Below, piece by piece: positions 36,480-49,025 of a stretch of DNA of 64,000 nt. The position numbers and the translations under genes are program-made. The stretch covers positions 187,110 through 251,109 of the forward strand of contig CAOLHI010002516.1 in assembly GCA_948474755.1 (NCBI GenBank). The letters are read 5' to 3'. Below the pieces are notes generated by a model. The model was not told the origin of the DNA. It searched no databases and saw only the letters and a list, made by a program, of their open reading frames with translations. How positions within the stretch are numbered: the stretch's first letter is position 1; each line of letters opens with the position of its first letter. This DNA is from Ctenosaura bakeri (taxonomy: Eukaryota > Chordata > Lepidosauria > Squamata > Iguanidae).

Positions 36480-37044
36480 TAGCAGTGTGTGTAAAAAAGG
36501 CAATAAAGCTTGAGCTGATAAAGATCAGTATTCTATTGTAGCCAATCCTGTTGTAGCTGTGTATGCCTGGCTACAATATACAAGGTAAAGAGCAGATACC
36601 ACCAGTATACGCTACTGGGCATGCGTGAACAGTAAAAGAGAGCGAAAAGGAAACAGCAGAGAAGCCTGTCTCATCAGCTAATCACAACATGTTTTTAAAA
36701 AGCCTAGAATTATAAGTATGGAAAACATAAGAAAAGTGGAGACTAGTCAAAGAAAATGTTATCACTAGATACATTTTAAAGAAATTTTCAGGTGCTCACT
36801 GTGTTCAAAATGTCTTTGTTTTACCATGCAAGGCTTACCTGACGTGATTGTTTCATTTCATGTGTGCATATTGTTTAGGTTTGAATAAAAAGCTTACTGA
36901 GACATGTGGCACTGCTAATCTTTTCTGTAGAGTAGGAACCTGTGACTGTTTGGCCCAAGTTATTTCTGACTCTGGTACAAAATGTTCTGTTAAAGAAGTA
37001 ACACTGAGAAACACATCTACTTTGTTAACTGAGATATATCTGTG
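36480..37044 (+). repeat. Unclassified 0.5 kb interspersed repeat, copy 2
   Basis: It matches 5795-6292 in the same orientation: caataaagcttgagctgata, gctgtgtatgcctggctac, gggcatgcgtgaacag, and gttaaagaagtaacactgag with aacacatctactttgttaac. The opening tgtagcagtgtgtg with AATAAA soon after is LTR-like but unproven. A 24-residue minus-strand stretch (VNKVDVFLSVTSLTE...) is matched in copy 1 at about 15 of 24 residues, lower than the nucleotide match, so there is no sign of coding constraint. Confidence 0.6.
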
Positions 37045-37982
37045 TTTTAGATTTACATAGTAATAGTATAATACTTTTAAAAAACAAACAAACCCAAAAT
37101 CCCTAATTTTATATTTCCAAATATGCTTATAATTACACTTATTTTTTAATAGCATCTAGCAACCATAGTGCCCAGTTAAGAGAACATACCATGCAACAAT
37201 GTTCTCTTTACATGTGGGGTTAAAACTAATTGTATCCTGCAAGATTGTTGTCATTGTAGGTGAATGGTTGTTTCCCCCCTTGATGAACTGTAATTGGATG
37301 ATCACAAATAGATTTATCAGTGTTTTTTGCTTTCTTTGTTAAGGAGCATAGTTACAGAAATGAGCATAAGGATTTAAAAGGATGTATGCAGTGTATGCTT
37401 AGATTTATTAAAATGTAAAGTAAATTTACATGTGCATTTAATGAGAAACTATACAAAATAAAGGGAGATAAGTTTGCAATATATTAAGAAAAAAGGAACT
37501 AAGAAATGAGCATCAAGTTTTTAATGTTCTGAAATTTTGCAACTGCCTTAGTTTACACTGATAAAAAATGTATAAAAAGCAATAAAAATTCACCCATGCA
37601 TGTCGTGTCATCTGTGGCCTTTTGGTATGATGCAGCTGAGCAGTGAGTATTTTCTAAAAGGAAAATAGTTGGAATATTAAGTTATATTTTATCTAACATA
37701 AAAGCAAATGCTCTTACTAGTTAAAAATAACCTCCCATTTAACTCTCTCCTTTTCATATGTGTGTATGTATGTGTGTGATTTTGTTGGGTAAATTAAGGT
37801 TTCCTCTCTCTGCAAGCAATTTGTGCTCTGATAGTAATGCCTCTACGGTTTCAATAAATAAAAGGCTTTATGCTGGGTATTTTCATCTCTGAGCCTCATA
37901 GTAGATATATTTGCCCCCAAGAAAATAGAACATGATTTTCCAAATTGATTGCCCTTTCAACAGTGACATTTCAAGGAAATTA
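37045..37982. other. Unique intronic sequence
   Basis: No repeat recognised. The block 37760-37975 (ttaaggtttcctctctctgc, cctctacggtttcaataaat, ttgattgccctttcaacagt) is complex and may be a conserved element. Confidence 0.4.
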
Positions 37983-38220
37983 AAATTGTTCTGTGCCTTC
38001 AAGTATTTTCTGACTTAGGGTGACCCTAAGGTGAACCTATCATAGTGCTTTCTTGGCAAGATTTGTTCACACAGGATTTGCCTTTGCCTTCCTCTGAGGC
38101 TGAGAGAGTGTAACTGCTGAAGGTCATGCAGTGGGTTTCCATGACTGAGTGGGGATGTAAACCCTTATCTTCAGAGTCATAGTCCAGTTTTCAAGCCACT
38201 GTAATCACTGTGCCTCTCTG
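37983..38220 (-). mobile_element. Sauria-type SINE (antisense, near full length)
   Basis: gtgccttcaagtattttctg, agggtgaccctaaggtgaac, ctttcttggcaagatttgtt, gatttgcctttgccttcctc, tgaggctgagagagtgtaac, gtgggtttccatgactgagt, agagtcatagtccag and the inverted head to 38220. Confidence 0.9.
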
Positions 38221-38310
38221 ATTATATATGACATATAGTGAGTTTATTCTCTGCCCCTCATAAACTCAGGATGATGCCACTTTGATAATAGTATGCTTTG
38301 CTTTGCCTTA

Positions 38311-38321
38311 TTCTTTTCTTT

Positions 38322-38377
<56 letters not shown>

Positions 38378-38378
38378 T
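38311..38378. repeat. (CTTT)n microsatellite
   Basis: About 15 ctttctttcttt units, nearly pure. It lies about 90 bp after the SINE. Confidence 0.95.
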
Positions 38379-38470
38379 TTTTGAGACAATGTGCTATAGA
38401 AATAAAGTATATTCAACAAAGACCTGAGTAAAGTCCACGCTCAGCCATGGCTTATTTGTATGACTCTATA

Positions 38471-38667
38471 GAGTCAGCCCTTCAGATCCATGGATTCTGT
38501 ATCCATGGGTTCAACCAGCCATGGTTTGAAAATATTCCAAAAACATAACATTACAAAAAACAAACTTTGATTTTGCTATTTTATAAAAGAGACACCATTT
38601 TACTCCACCATTGTATGTAATGAGACTTGAGCATCCATGAATTTTGGTGTCCTTGGTGGTCCCACTG
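38471..38667. mobile_element. Tigger-like (MER2-like) MITE
   Basis: gtcagcccttcagatccatg, ggttcaaccagccatggttt, gaaaatattcc, cattttactccaccattgta, gagacttgagcatccatgaa and ttttggtgtccttggtgg follow the order of the TcMar-Tigger element with gtatccgtgggttc / gacttgagcatccgcggatt blocks. TA flanks both ends (38469-38470, 38668-38669). Confidence 0.7.
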
Positions 38668-38719
38668 TATCTGTCAATCACTGTTTTTTAGCCTAACCTA
38701 CATCACAGGGAGAGAGAGC

Positions 38720-38966
38720 CTAAATACCTTAAAGGCACCAGCTCCTCTCTGATCTTGGAAGCTATGTAGTGTCAACTGTGGTTAGTACTTGGATGGCAGA
38801 CTACCAACGAATGCCAGGTACTATAGGCTATATTTCAGAGGAAGGAACTGGCAAAACCACCCCTGAATATTCCCTGCCTAAGAAAACAGTATGAAATTCA
38901 TGGGGTTACCATAAATCAGTATGAAATTCATGGGGTTACCATAAATTGGCAGGTTACTTGAAGGCA
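38720..38966 (+). mobile_element. 5S-rRNA-headed SINE with BovB-type tail
   Basis: The head is a clear 5S rRNA relative: ctctgatcttggaagcta (box A region) and ggttagtacttggatggcag followed by actacc (box C), then ccaggtactataggct. The body has gaactggcaaaaccacccct, gaatattccctgcctaagaa and a BovB-like 3' end (accataaattggcag, cttgaaggcaca). Transcription would be from the internal type 1 Pol III promoter. It carries a 30-bp tandem duplication. Confidence 0.85.
38887..38946. repeat. Perfect 30-bp tandem duplication inside the 5S SINE
   Basis: Two identical units (38887-38916 and 38917-38946), starting cagtatgaaattcatggggt. They are identical although the SINE is old, so the duplication is recent. 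Confidence 0.95.
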
Positions 38967-41900
38967 CATGCATGCATATTTCACAGGGTTATGGTATTGA
39001 ACAGAAAAAAGGGGGAATGGGTTTTTTTCATTATAGGTCAACTAACAAGTATCGTTAATAAAAATGCAATTGAGAACAACCATATTTGTTAGGCTTATTC
39101 TTATGTTACTATGAAGAATATAAAATTTAAAAAAAGGAAAACAAAAGAATTTTCTACAGGATATGTTTCTTGTTATGTCTTTGTGAAAGTAAGAGGACTG
39201 AATGCCCAATATAAGTATAATAACACTGTTGTTGATACCTTACACACTTGTTATCTGCACTTCTGATAGTTTTGTTCTTTCATCATGTCATTGGGTGAAG
39301 AGTGCTGTTATATAACTTCATCTTTTTTTTCACTCATTTCAGTCCAGCTTGCTTTCATCACAGGCACACAACAAAGTCATCATTTCACCCAATGACTCCA
39401 GGGAAGGCACAACAACATTTTATGGAAAAGGAAGCAAGTGTCCCCATGGTCAAACTGAACTGTGGGAGAGATTTTATTAAGAGTGTAGTTCTTCACACTG
39501 GAATTTAGCCAGGACACTGGGGATAATGCTTGATTTCACAAGAACCATCAGCAGATCCAAGATTGTTTCACATCTTAATTAGTCTTGAAGGAGCTAAGCC
39601 CAATAGACTCAGTTGCATGCCTTAGTGAAGCATTGTCAGCTCTTTGCTGGCACGTGGAGGAAGAGCCACCTGCTGAACCATGTGTTCCATTTCCTGTAGA
39701 ATTCTTTCTACACATGACAGCAAGCTTAGGCCCAAATATCTTTAGAAATACTGTAGCATGAGAGTTGTGCCTAACCATCTGCAAAGAATAAATCCTTGTT
39801 ATTGTTCAAACACTGTGTGACATGAATAAACATTTAAAAGGTTCTTTTCCTTCTTGCCAGCTGTACTTTATATTTGCAACTATGGTGTCAAAGAGGTGGG
39901 CTTGGTTGTGGTCATTTTTAAGAGAGAAAAAGTGTTTTACTAGTCCAGTTCTTAATGAGTAAAAGGCTCTCATTTGTAGCAGCAGAATCACAGTTGACAG
40001 AGCCCTGTCTGTTTTAAGCAGTGCCTGTGGAAGCTGTGCCAGTTCCTGTAGGAAAGTATCTGTTTAAAGGCCTAAGCTTTCATCTTAAGAACATAAGGAA
40101 TTATTTCTTATGAATTGCTGCTTACAGTACTAGTCTAACTAGTACCACGTTCTTTAGTTGTCTAGGGTACTGGTTTCAGTTGGGAAGTTGTATCTCTAGC
40201 AACAAAACCTCGACTGATAAGCAAATAGCCCTATCTCTTCTTAGCACCACCCCCATCTCTTCTCCTCACTCCAGTTTAATCAATACCTGACTAGTTCATA
40301 AACCAGACTAGCATCTGTATTTATTTTGTTTTTATCAACATTTATTTCACTCATTGCAACAGTTAATACTGTAATAAGGGAACTTAACTGGGAACATTAG
40401 GAAGTTAGTTAGAGACATTCTGCAGGCGCTTTTTCCCTTGTCAGTGACAAGGTAAGGTAATCCTATACACAGGCTGCTATTGTGAGATGAGAAACTGGCC
40501 TCCTTCACTGCCAGAGACCAGATGCACCTCTCTCTATCCTAATCTGTAAACGACTTAAAGGAGTCTTATCTCGGGGCTCTTCTGCTTCATTTCATGCTTG
40601 ATTTACTTTAATTTGTCTGATAGGGCACAAGGATTTGGAGACGGCCCATCTTTCTGCAGAAAACGTTCAGATTTTTTTTCCACTTGGCATTGTTGTCTTG
40701 GGGATTTTTTTTTTACTTTTTTTTTTTTAAAAAAATGGGAGAAATCTTGCTCCAGTGCAGCAAGCTGCTTGAGTGTGTTTAGATTTAAGCTACCCCAGCA
40801 GAAAAGAGTTTGTGAAGTGGTATGATTGTGTGATGTGGGCCACATTTACATTGAAATCACATTTTACGATATATCAGGACTCCTGAAGGGAACGGTGCAG
40901 TGGAGCGCTTGTGCCCACAAGATACTTTGAAAAGCACTATATATAGTAGCAACAATTGATACGAGATTTTACAGAAGTCTTTATAAATATGTAAATGGGT
41001 GTTATCTGATTGGGCTCTTTGGCTACACATCTGTACCTCAAAGGAAGTGGAGCTGTGAGAACTACTAGAAAACAGTAGTTTGCATTCTAAACGTGTCTGA
41101 GAAATAGAAATGTCTCACAGGTTGACAGCAGGTCAGGATAGGGGGTGGTTTGCATACTTTGGAGGTAAGCTTCTTTGATGTGAAAGCGATCTCTTACTAT
41201 GAACAGAGCAGGTAGAATTACCATTAACAATTTTCATTTGTTTCCTTTTCTTCTTTTTTCTTGTTTTTAAGCCTGGCCTAGTTTGGTAGTTATTGACCTT
41301 TACAATTCTAGGTTAATTCTTTAAATGGCCTATACAATATGGCAGAAGGAAGGCGGAGAGATAGTTGTCTTTAATATATATTTTTTTTAATACAGAGGCA
41401 GAGAGATAGTTGTCTTTAATATATATTTTTTTTAATACAGAGTGCTTTTACTGAACCAAGAGAGAGAAAATAAAGTCTTTGGCACATTGATCCCTTGATT
41501 GGTTATTTCCTAAATGAAAATGGTGATACTATTAAAGCACTAATAATGTTACATCTTAATAGTTGAGGAGTCAATAAATGGCTCCCATGTGCTTCATTAA
41601 AGTTCTTAATGAAGCCATTTTTGATAGCTGAACTTTACATTATCAGCTGCCTTATCCTGAGACTTTCAGGAGGCAGTCAGGCCACAGTGTGGTCTGAAGA
41701 TTTTTTTTTTCTTTCGTTCTACTAAGTGCATAGTTATTGGCAAATGTATGCATTATTAGCAGTAGTGGTTTTGTGCAGGGACTCTCAAACATAAGAACAG
41801 GAAATTATAACTGTGTATATGGATTTCCAATGCTAGCTCCATCACAGAAATAGAGAAACATTTTGTCTACATCCAACCCACCTTCAATTTCAATATGTAA

Positions 41901-42974
41901 CTGCTTATTGAGATAGACTATATCAGTAGCTATGCCAGAACTATGTCATGGAAGTATTTTAGGTCTGGGTAGATAATATGACTTTTTGGATCAATTAAAA
42001 CTTTTGCCGTTAAAAATAAATGGTCTTTTCTTAAGAATGTTTCTTCAGAGCTCAGAAGATATTCCAGAATCTTCTGCACGTTCTGATACAAGAACTCTTG
42101 CAGTCATACACAATCCCTGTGAAAACACATTTTTGTTTGAGCTAAACAAAGTCAGTATTTCTCCTCTCTTGAGGAGAAAAATCTGAAGGAGACTCTTTCT
42201 GGGAATTTCTTTATGCTACATTTTGTCTTCTGCACAATATTTGAAAAGATGTGCAAACTCATTTGAAATTTTGTGGGATGGAAGCCATTCTACCTCTATT
42301 CAGATGTTTGGTTCCTGTAAGTACCAAATGCATGAATAGGAAAGTAGGAAAACGTAGGGCAATCCCTGACAACAGCCCGCACACCAGCCTTGGCCAGCCT
42401 TGGCCAGTGTTTGGCCTGCTGACTCTGAAGGCGGCAATTTCTACATATGTAATAGTTCCAGCACTGTAGCATTTAGGGAGCAGGATTAGGGTTGGTTCAG
42501 TACTGTTTTTCTCCTCTTTTTTTTTTTTTTAAGGTAATGCTTTTGCTTGTTCAGATATAAAAAGTCCTCATTTATGGGTTGAAGGAGAACAGAGAGGGGA
42601 GATTTCCACAGTCTTTCCACTGAGAGTTCTGTTTCCTATATCCTCACCAAGTATACGTATGATGGTGATCGGACTGACAGAAAGCCCAGCTGTGACTATC
42701 AAAACAAGGGAATTGATAGCATTACTAATTTGACTCCATGGATGAATTTTAAAAAATAGATAACTAGTATTTTCATATTATGCTTTAGTTGTGGCTGTAT
42801 GTTCCATGCTGGCTACTACAGTTTCAGCACTTAGCTATACCACAGAAAAAGTATACAGTGTTTCTTGGTTGCTCTCTCTTTATTTAACAATTGCTATATT
42901 TTAGTTATACTGGAAAACCTGTATTTTGAAAGTTTGGGCTATGATTTAATGCTCCATACCTGGCATAGGCAATT
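38967..42974. other. Mostly unique intronic sequence
   Basis: The 45-bp tandem duplication at 41356 is the only clear structure. There is a 10-bp tandem (ggccagccttggccagcctt) near 42390. No exon-like frame or recognised repeat was found. Confidence 0.45.
41356..41441. repeat. 45-bp tandem duplication
   Basis: Unit 1 (41356-41400) and unit 2 (from 41401) both read gagagatagttgtctttaat followed by atatattttttttaatacag. They are identical over about 41 bp, so the duplication is recent. Confidence 0.9.
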
Positions 42975-43065
42975 CTGGGTCTTCAGTTGTTGTTGAATTG
43001 TAACCTCCACCAGCTCTAGTTACTGTCCAAGACCATCTGGAGGCCACAGTTTGCCAATCCCTTTT
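42975..43065. mobile_element. Possible hAT-MITE fragment
   Basis: ttgttgttgaattgtaacct and gaccatctggaggccacagt, tgccaatccc resemble the ttggactacaactccca / catctggagggccacag element common in squamates. It is short and diverged. Confidence 0.35.
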
Positions 43066-44399
43066 CTATATACAAGGAGTTTGCATAAGTGTATTTTTTT
43101 TCCTGTTTATTTAAATGTTGAGGATTTGTGTACTGCTAGTGAACTGCTAGCAGTGAACTCTATGTCTATTCATGTAAATAGACAAACTCTGCATATGGAA
43201 AATTTCTCTGTGTTCCTTTGGTTGCTTGGATCAGCTTCTTTGTATCAAAATCCATCTCATGTTGATTGGTATACGTTGGTAACGAACAGTGCTGTCTTAA
43301 TCTTTAAAATGGTTGCCATTTAAATAGTGCATTTTATATAAACAAATGCATATAACAAAATGAGTTTTTCTATAGCACTCAGCATCATGCTGTTGAAATT
43401 TATATACTGAATAACAACTCTACTTAAATGAGAATAATATTCCATTGAAGATGACTTTTCAAGGCTCTTCCTAAATCCCAGCTTGTCTTTTCTTATATTT
43501 ATGGTTTCACTAAAATGTTCAGGTAGAGAAATACCTGCACTCATAAATCATTGCAGATAATAGCGGTTCAGACACACTCTGTCCAAGTTGATAATAAGTA
43601 TCTGATCCAAAAAGGATGTCTTCCCCTGCCCCCTTAAAGTTCTTCAGGAGGTGGCAGGACAGTTAAACAAACCCTATAAAGCTTTTTTGTTTCCAATCTT
43701 ATATTTGCTATCAATTTGATTAGTTGGTGCCATAAGCACAGAAGTGGGTAATGGAACAAACAACAAAGAAGACGTGTTTCTCTAACTATCCTGATCACTT
43801 TCAATGAATCTGATAAATTCAACTTTTATTTATAATAAATAGGTTGATGTTTCTTATTGTAGAACGAACTATGAAGGTTCTTTGAGCTTAGGGAAGTATA
43901 ACTGAAAAATTAATATTAATGCATTTGTTTGAAAATTATGTAAGGAAAAATAGTTTTCAGCATAAGCATACATGTTCATTAATTTAATTTTAGGTAATGC
44001 TGGCCTTTGTGCCTGTTGCTCATTATCTTTCAGTAATGGGTCTATGGGCACTATGTGTAGGCCTCTTGATCTAGAGTCTGACTAGATAAAAATTTTGAAT
44101 ACCTGAGCAGAAGACTATTTATTATCATATATCTTCTTTTACATTTACTGTATATTCTTTGTCATCTATAATAGGTTACGTATTTTCTAAGCAAGGTGTC
44201 TTGGATGTGACTGCATCATATGCTTAAGAATGTGGACATAAACTTAAACATCCAGTGTCATCCAATAATTCACCTATCTTGCATAAGTTCTCAAGAGCTA
44301 GCTAAGCTGATTTTATATTGTCAAGCAGCACAAGCTTAGTCTAGAGTCTGTCCTTCTGTCTGTAAATGCTTTCTTAATGCCTACCAAATCACATCACAT

Positions 44400-44600
44400 T
44401 TGATTTGCTAAAATTAGCTTTAACGACGGTAATGGTTTTCGATACAATGCTTACAAATACCACTGATTTTGTCCTCTAAAGGCCCAAATGTCTATAGTTT
44501 TACACATCTCTCATGCATGAAAAATTGAAAGTATGCGCGTTGATTTGCTGGAAATGAGTCATGCACTGAAATCATGCCGTTTCCTTTGTATTCTTATAAC
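44400..44600. promoter_or_regulatory. Candidate conserved element retaining CpGs
   Basis: Six CpGs occur in about 160 bp (aacgacgg, ttcgat, gcgcg, gccgt) with aaattagctttaa, gatttgctggaaatgagtca and atgcatgaaaaattg. The sequence is complex and repeat-free in a CpG-poor intron. Function is inference. Confidence 0.3.
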
Positions 44601-45290
44601 CACATAACTAGTATGAGAGGAGATGAAAAAGTAGGTGGAGTTGACCTTAAAAGAGGTGTTCAAAACTGCTGAAAGCTCTTTGAAAAATAATTATTACAAA
44701 AGGGGGAAATGAGAAAAACAGAAGAAAACATATGCTTGCATCAAAAACTGCTCCTGTCAGAGGTAGATATTGCAGTATCTCTGAAACATTTTTGTAATGC
44801 AGAATTTGCAGGTCAGTTCTAAATTAAGGCCACAGTTGATTTTGTATAAATTAGTATGTAGAATTTTTAATGTATCCCATAAAGCTCAGAGATTTTTATA
44901 TGAATGCCTGGTAAATTTATTTTTCTCAGTGAATTTTGATTGGTTAGTGAACATCTGAAGAAATAGTCATGTTTCAAAGTAAAGAAATACATTACAATGG
45001 TGAGCAGACTGTGAGACATGGGAAGCATGTAAATACTTAAGAGTAGATTGAGGCTAAACTACTGAAACTGTAGGTGTTCTGAATTGATGGATCATAGTCT
45101 CGGCACAAAAAAGGGGCCTGAGACCTTCAGTTTTCTTCTTGATATTGGAAACGTGTGTTCAGTGCATTAAACTGGGGAAAAGGATCCATAGGTTTCATTA
45201 GATGTTCTATGATCCCCCAAAGATTAAGAACCACTCACTGCTGTAGAGTTAAACTAAATGTATTTTAATTTGTTTTGAAGTAGCGGTGTT

Positions 45291-45340
45291 CCTTCCTTCC
45301 TTCCTCCCTTCCTCCCTCCCTCCCTCTTTTTTTTTTTTAA
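45291..45340. repeat. (CCTT/CCTC)n plus T run
   Basis: ccttccttccttcctccctt continues to a T homopolymer. Confidence 0.9.
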
Positions 45341-45553
45341 ACTCAATTTGGGTTGGAACACTTGCCTGTGCCATTTACAATGCTAAAAAGTAAATGTAAA
45401 GCACTGCATTTATTACCTATTGAAACAAAAGACATGTCTTTGGTCAGTCTGTTTGGGCCATATGTGCTGGTTAGCTAACTATGTGACCTACAATTTATCA
45501 CTTCCCCAACACATCTTCTCCACAGTGAATTAGGACAGGATAAATGTAGAGCA

Positions 45554-45765
45554 GAGATCCAGAGTGGTCTAGTGGTTTGAGCATTGGACTATGGATCTGG
45601 GAGACCAGGTTTCAGTTCCCTGTTCAGCCATGATAATGCTCAGTCTTGGTAATGCCCAATCATGGTGCATCACACACTCTCAGCCCCAGAAAACCCTGTT
45701 ATAGGTTTACCTTAGGGTCACCATAAGTTGGAAATGACTTGAAGGCACACATTAACAACACAAAT
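45554..45765 (+). mobile_element. Sauria-type SINE, full length
   Basis: gagatccagagtggtctagt, ggtttgagcattggactatg, gagaccaggtttcagttccc (decayed box B), aaaaccctgttataggttta, agggtcaccataagttggaa, atgacttgaaggcacac. It is moderately diverged. Confidence 0.9.
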
Positions 45766-47746
45766 AGGGAGTAATTGATACATTTTACTGGTAAAGTATT
45801 ATTTCTTTGATATTCTTTCACCCAAAGATTGACAGAGATTTCACAGGCATGAGGGAGGTTGGAGAAACAAAAAAGAAGTGCATAGTGTGGTGATGCATCA
45901 GGAAATAAGCTGAAAGCAGGACTATTCTGCATTCTGTGTGCTTGGAAAAGCTTTATACGAGGATTGGAACCATGAATGAATGGGTTTCAACCACCCTGTC
46001 CATGCTTTGTCATATACCAAGATGATTTCTGGAAAAGCAAATGGCAGACAACCCAGCAAGCCAGTAGGCAGTAGAATGACAACTGCATCAAAGATGAAAC
46101 AATATTGTGGTTCTTTTTTGAGATGATATCCAGCTGCTCCCATATTTTCAGTGCCATCAATCTTCATAGTTGCTCGATAGCAATCTTTTCCTCTGTGTGG
46201 TTGATGCAGCCATAGAATGATATTAGCTACAGTATCATTTTAAAAGAAAGTTTCTATCTTATCTTTGCAATTATGATCCAGAAGTGTAGCATCAGCAACT
46301 TCCTAAACATAGCATGCAGTACTTACATGAGTTAATTGCACAGTAAGGAGATAATACAGTAGCGTTAACACGATTTACTATGTAATTACCATTGCTTCCA
46401 ATGAAATTATTGTGTAGCCACCACCTAGTATCTTATGTTATTTTGTGATAACTATGAAGTGATTACCGTGATTACTATTTTTGAGAGACTGCATTGATCT
46501 CTGACCCAGGTTTGCTGGGCTAATTTGTTGAAAGTCAAAATGTAAACTTACCCCCATCTTAGAAAGAAATTGTAAATCATATATTCTTATTTAAAACATG
46601 TGCCTCCCATTTCATCTTTGAAAAAAATACTGCGAAGTTCAGATATTACGTATGGAGCAGTGGTCAAGAATAAATCCATCAGCCAGATATACATCTGTTT
46701 GTAAGTTCTGGTGCTTTCCCTGCTTACTCTTAAGATACCTCACTAGGTCATCTACTTTATATGTTCAATCTGATTGCAACCTGGTGTCTCCTCCCCCACC
46801 CCTAAAAATAAATTTTAACTGGAACCTATTAAACACAACAAATACTATTATGAAATAATTCAGTATTACACAAATGCCCAGCTTTAACTCCCAGATATAA
46901 CCATTTGTATTCTTATAATTTTCGTTTCTCCTTCCTTCCCTCCTTCAGCTCTCTCTCTTTACTCTTGGTTCCTAGTCCTTCCAGCTGCTGTTATGGTAAC
47001 TTCATGAAAATGAATTATAGAGGGGTCAGTGGAAAACTATACCAATATGATGCCACAGTTTCTGGTGCTGCAGTTTTGTGGAAATTTGCTTCCACTTTTG
47101 CATCATTGGACAAGGGTGCAGATTCATTTCTACTTGCCACCTCCAGCAATTATGTATAGTGACTTTGGAATGTATATAGATGTATCACAATAGGTTATTC
47201 ATGTATCCATTAAGCAGTAAACCATGCTCTTGTTTTACTGCTTATGACTGTTTATATCTGATGCATTTTTGTTCATATCTAGTACATTTTTAATAATGAG
47301 AGAATAACTAGCAGGCGAATTGCAGAATGGACAGTTCTTCATGTTGGAGGTTGTATTATAGTAGGGGTACTTGTGGCCCCATGACTAATTATTCTTCCCC
47401 ATGTCACCCCAAACAATATTTAACTAGCAGTTGCAAGCACAGCACACTTGTGAGACTGTCACACTTTTCAAAGTAGTTGTTGGAAGCACAACATTCTTGC
47501 AAAACTGCCATGCTTGTCTAGTTGGTCAAGATTCCAAATGTCTTTGGCTTAGGTTGCTGCTGTTACATTGTTCATTTGCAGCAGCACACCAAGCTAGGGT
47601 TAAAGATGGACCTCTCAGCATCTCAGCTCAGGAGAGGCCCTGCTCTTTATCTGCACACACTGTTTCACTGGGCAAGGAGCTTTAAAACTTACCAGAGCGC
47701 CCCCCTCCCGGTTCATGAATGGATCAGATGATGAACTGGGTTGCAA

Positions 47747-47748
<2 letters not shown>

Positions 47749-47800
<52 letters not shown>

Positions 47801-47812
47801 GTGTGTGTGTGT
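47749..47812. repeat. (CT)n(CA)n(GT)n compound microsatellite
   Basis: ctctct for about 38 bp, then cacacacacacaca, then gtgtgtgtgtgt. The last two blocks form a short hairpin. Confidence 0.95.
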
Positions 47813-48150
47813 CGATGTATGTGAATGGTGAGTGTAACAGAGTGAGACTTATGCATCGGTGTGTGAGAATGCTGGGTAAATGAGTGCGAGAATAAGAATG
47901 ATATGTGGTTGAGGGAGAAGGTAACAGCATAGGACAAATGAGTTAAAGACAAAAAAGGTGGGTGAATATCTGAGACAGAGGATGGATAAGTGAAAGAGTG
48001 GGAATGGTGAATGAATGAGTGAAAATTTGGTGCACGGGAGCATAAGCAAGTGAGTGCTGGATTGATGAGTGAATGAGCCATACCACAGAATTAATGAGAA
48101 TGGAGACTGAGTGAAAATGGTGTTGATGTGAGAGGCTGGGGGAGAATGAG
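47813..48150. repeat. Degenerate GTGA/ATGAGTGA-rich tract
   Basis: Recurrent but imperfect gtgaatgg, gagtgcgag, gaatgaatgagtga, gatgagtgaatgag words on the + strand suggest a decayed minisatellite next to the microsatellite. Confidence 0.55.
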
Positions 48151-48936
48151 AGAGATGACTGTAAAATGGTGATGGCATGTAGTTTCCATCTGCCCTGCCA
48201 ACCCCAGCTGTCACTAGAGACCACTACCTTACAACAGTTGCACTTTTCAGTTGTTCCAGCATGTTCTGTCCTACATACTGTGACAGCTGCTCATACGTGT
48301 GTAATTAGAGGTGCAAGAGTAAACATCAGTGGTTCAATTTTTATTCATGGAATATTTTTTCACAACTCTCCTGTGCTACAGAACTGTACATTTGAGGTGT
48401 GAACCGCTAAAAAAGCTGGTGTAGAGGCTTATATATTGTATCAGTTGATACCATAGGAACAAAATATGTAACACCAAGTTTTTGAGAAATTTTAAGAAGC
48501 TGTCAAATGGTAATGACAGCTGGTTGAACAAAAATATTGATTGGTTGACATGTTCAGTTTCTGAAGGATGCTGACCAGGGCAAAATTCTTACTGGGTGGA
48601 GGGCAATGCTCTCATCTGCCCCACTACCATTACAACATTACTTTTCCCCCTTCTTTTCAAATGTAATGTATTTTGACAAGTTAGTATTTCTTATCCACTT
48701 TCAGTACTGTCTGTTCTTGCAAACCAGCATATAAACTAATAGATAATGCAGAATATTAGATACTGATTTATTGTGTTATCTAACATACATCTCAGTTCCT
48801 TGGGAAAATGTAAAATTTCACAAGCTAGTATTCTGTATTAATCAAAGCAGCATAGATAATGTTTTCTAGGATTATTAAAATAAACCCTAACAGTACTGAT
48901 TGGACCAGGATGCACCCCAAAAAAGTCTAGAGTGAA

Positions 48937-49025
48937 CCTTTTAGCTGCTCTTTTGAGGACCATTTTAAATAAGACATACTTTTTAGCCACCCTTTTTAGG
49001 AACATTTTAAATAAGACACACTTTT
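48937..49025. repeat. Two-unit 42-bp tandem repeat
   Basis: ccattttaaataagacatac and acattttaaataagacacac lie in successive units of about 42 bp. In the + frame they give the repeated RTILNKTYF and RNILNKTHF. Confidence 0.75.

Larger units (their letters stand above)
43066..45553. other. Mostly unique intronic sequence
   Basis: Contains the CpG-retaining block 44400-44600 and the microsatellite at 45291. Otherwise nothing recognised. Confidence 0.45.

Noticed and set aside
36267..36482. 71-codon frame with Ser and Ala runs
   Set aside because: Translation of a CTT/CCT/CTG trinucleotide repeat. No splice support.
5795..37044. The two copies of the 0.5 kb repeat as the LTR pair of one provirus
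   Set aside because: They are 31 kb apart, clearly diverged from each other, and no gag-pol lies between them.
47713..48224. Overlapping 93-122-codon minus-strand frames rich in His, Ser and Thr
   Set aside because: They arise from the CT/CA/GT microsatellite and the adjoining decayed minisatellite.
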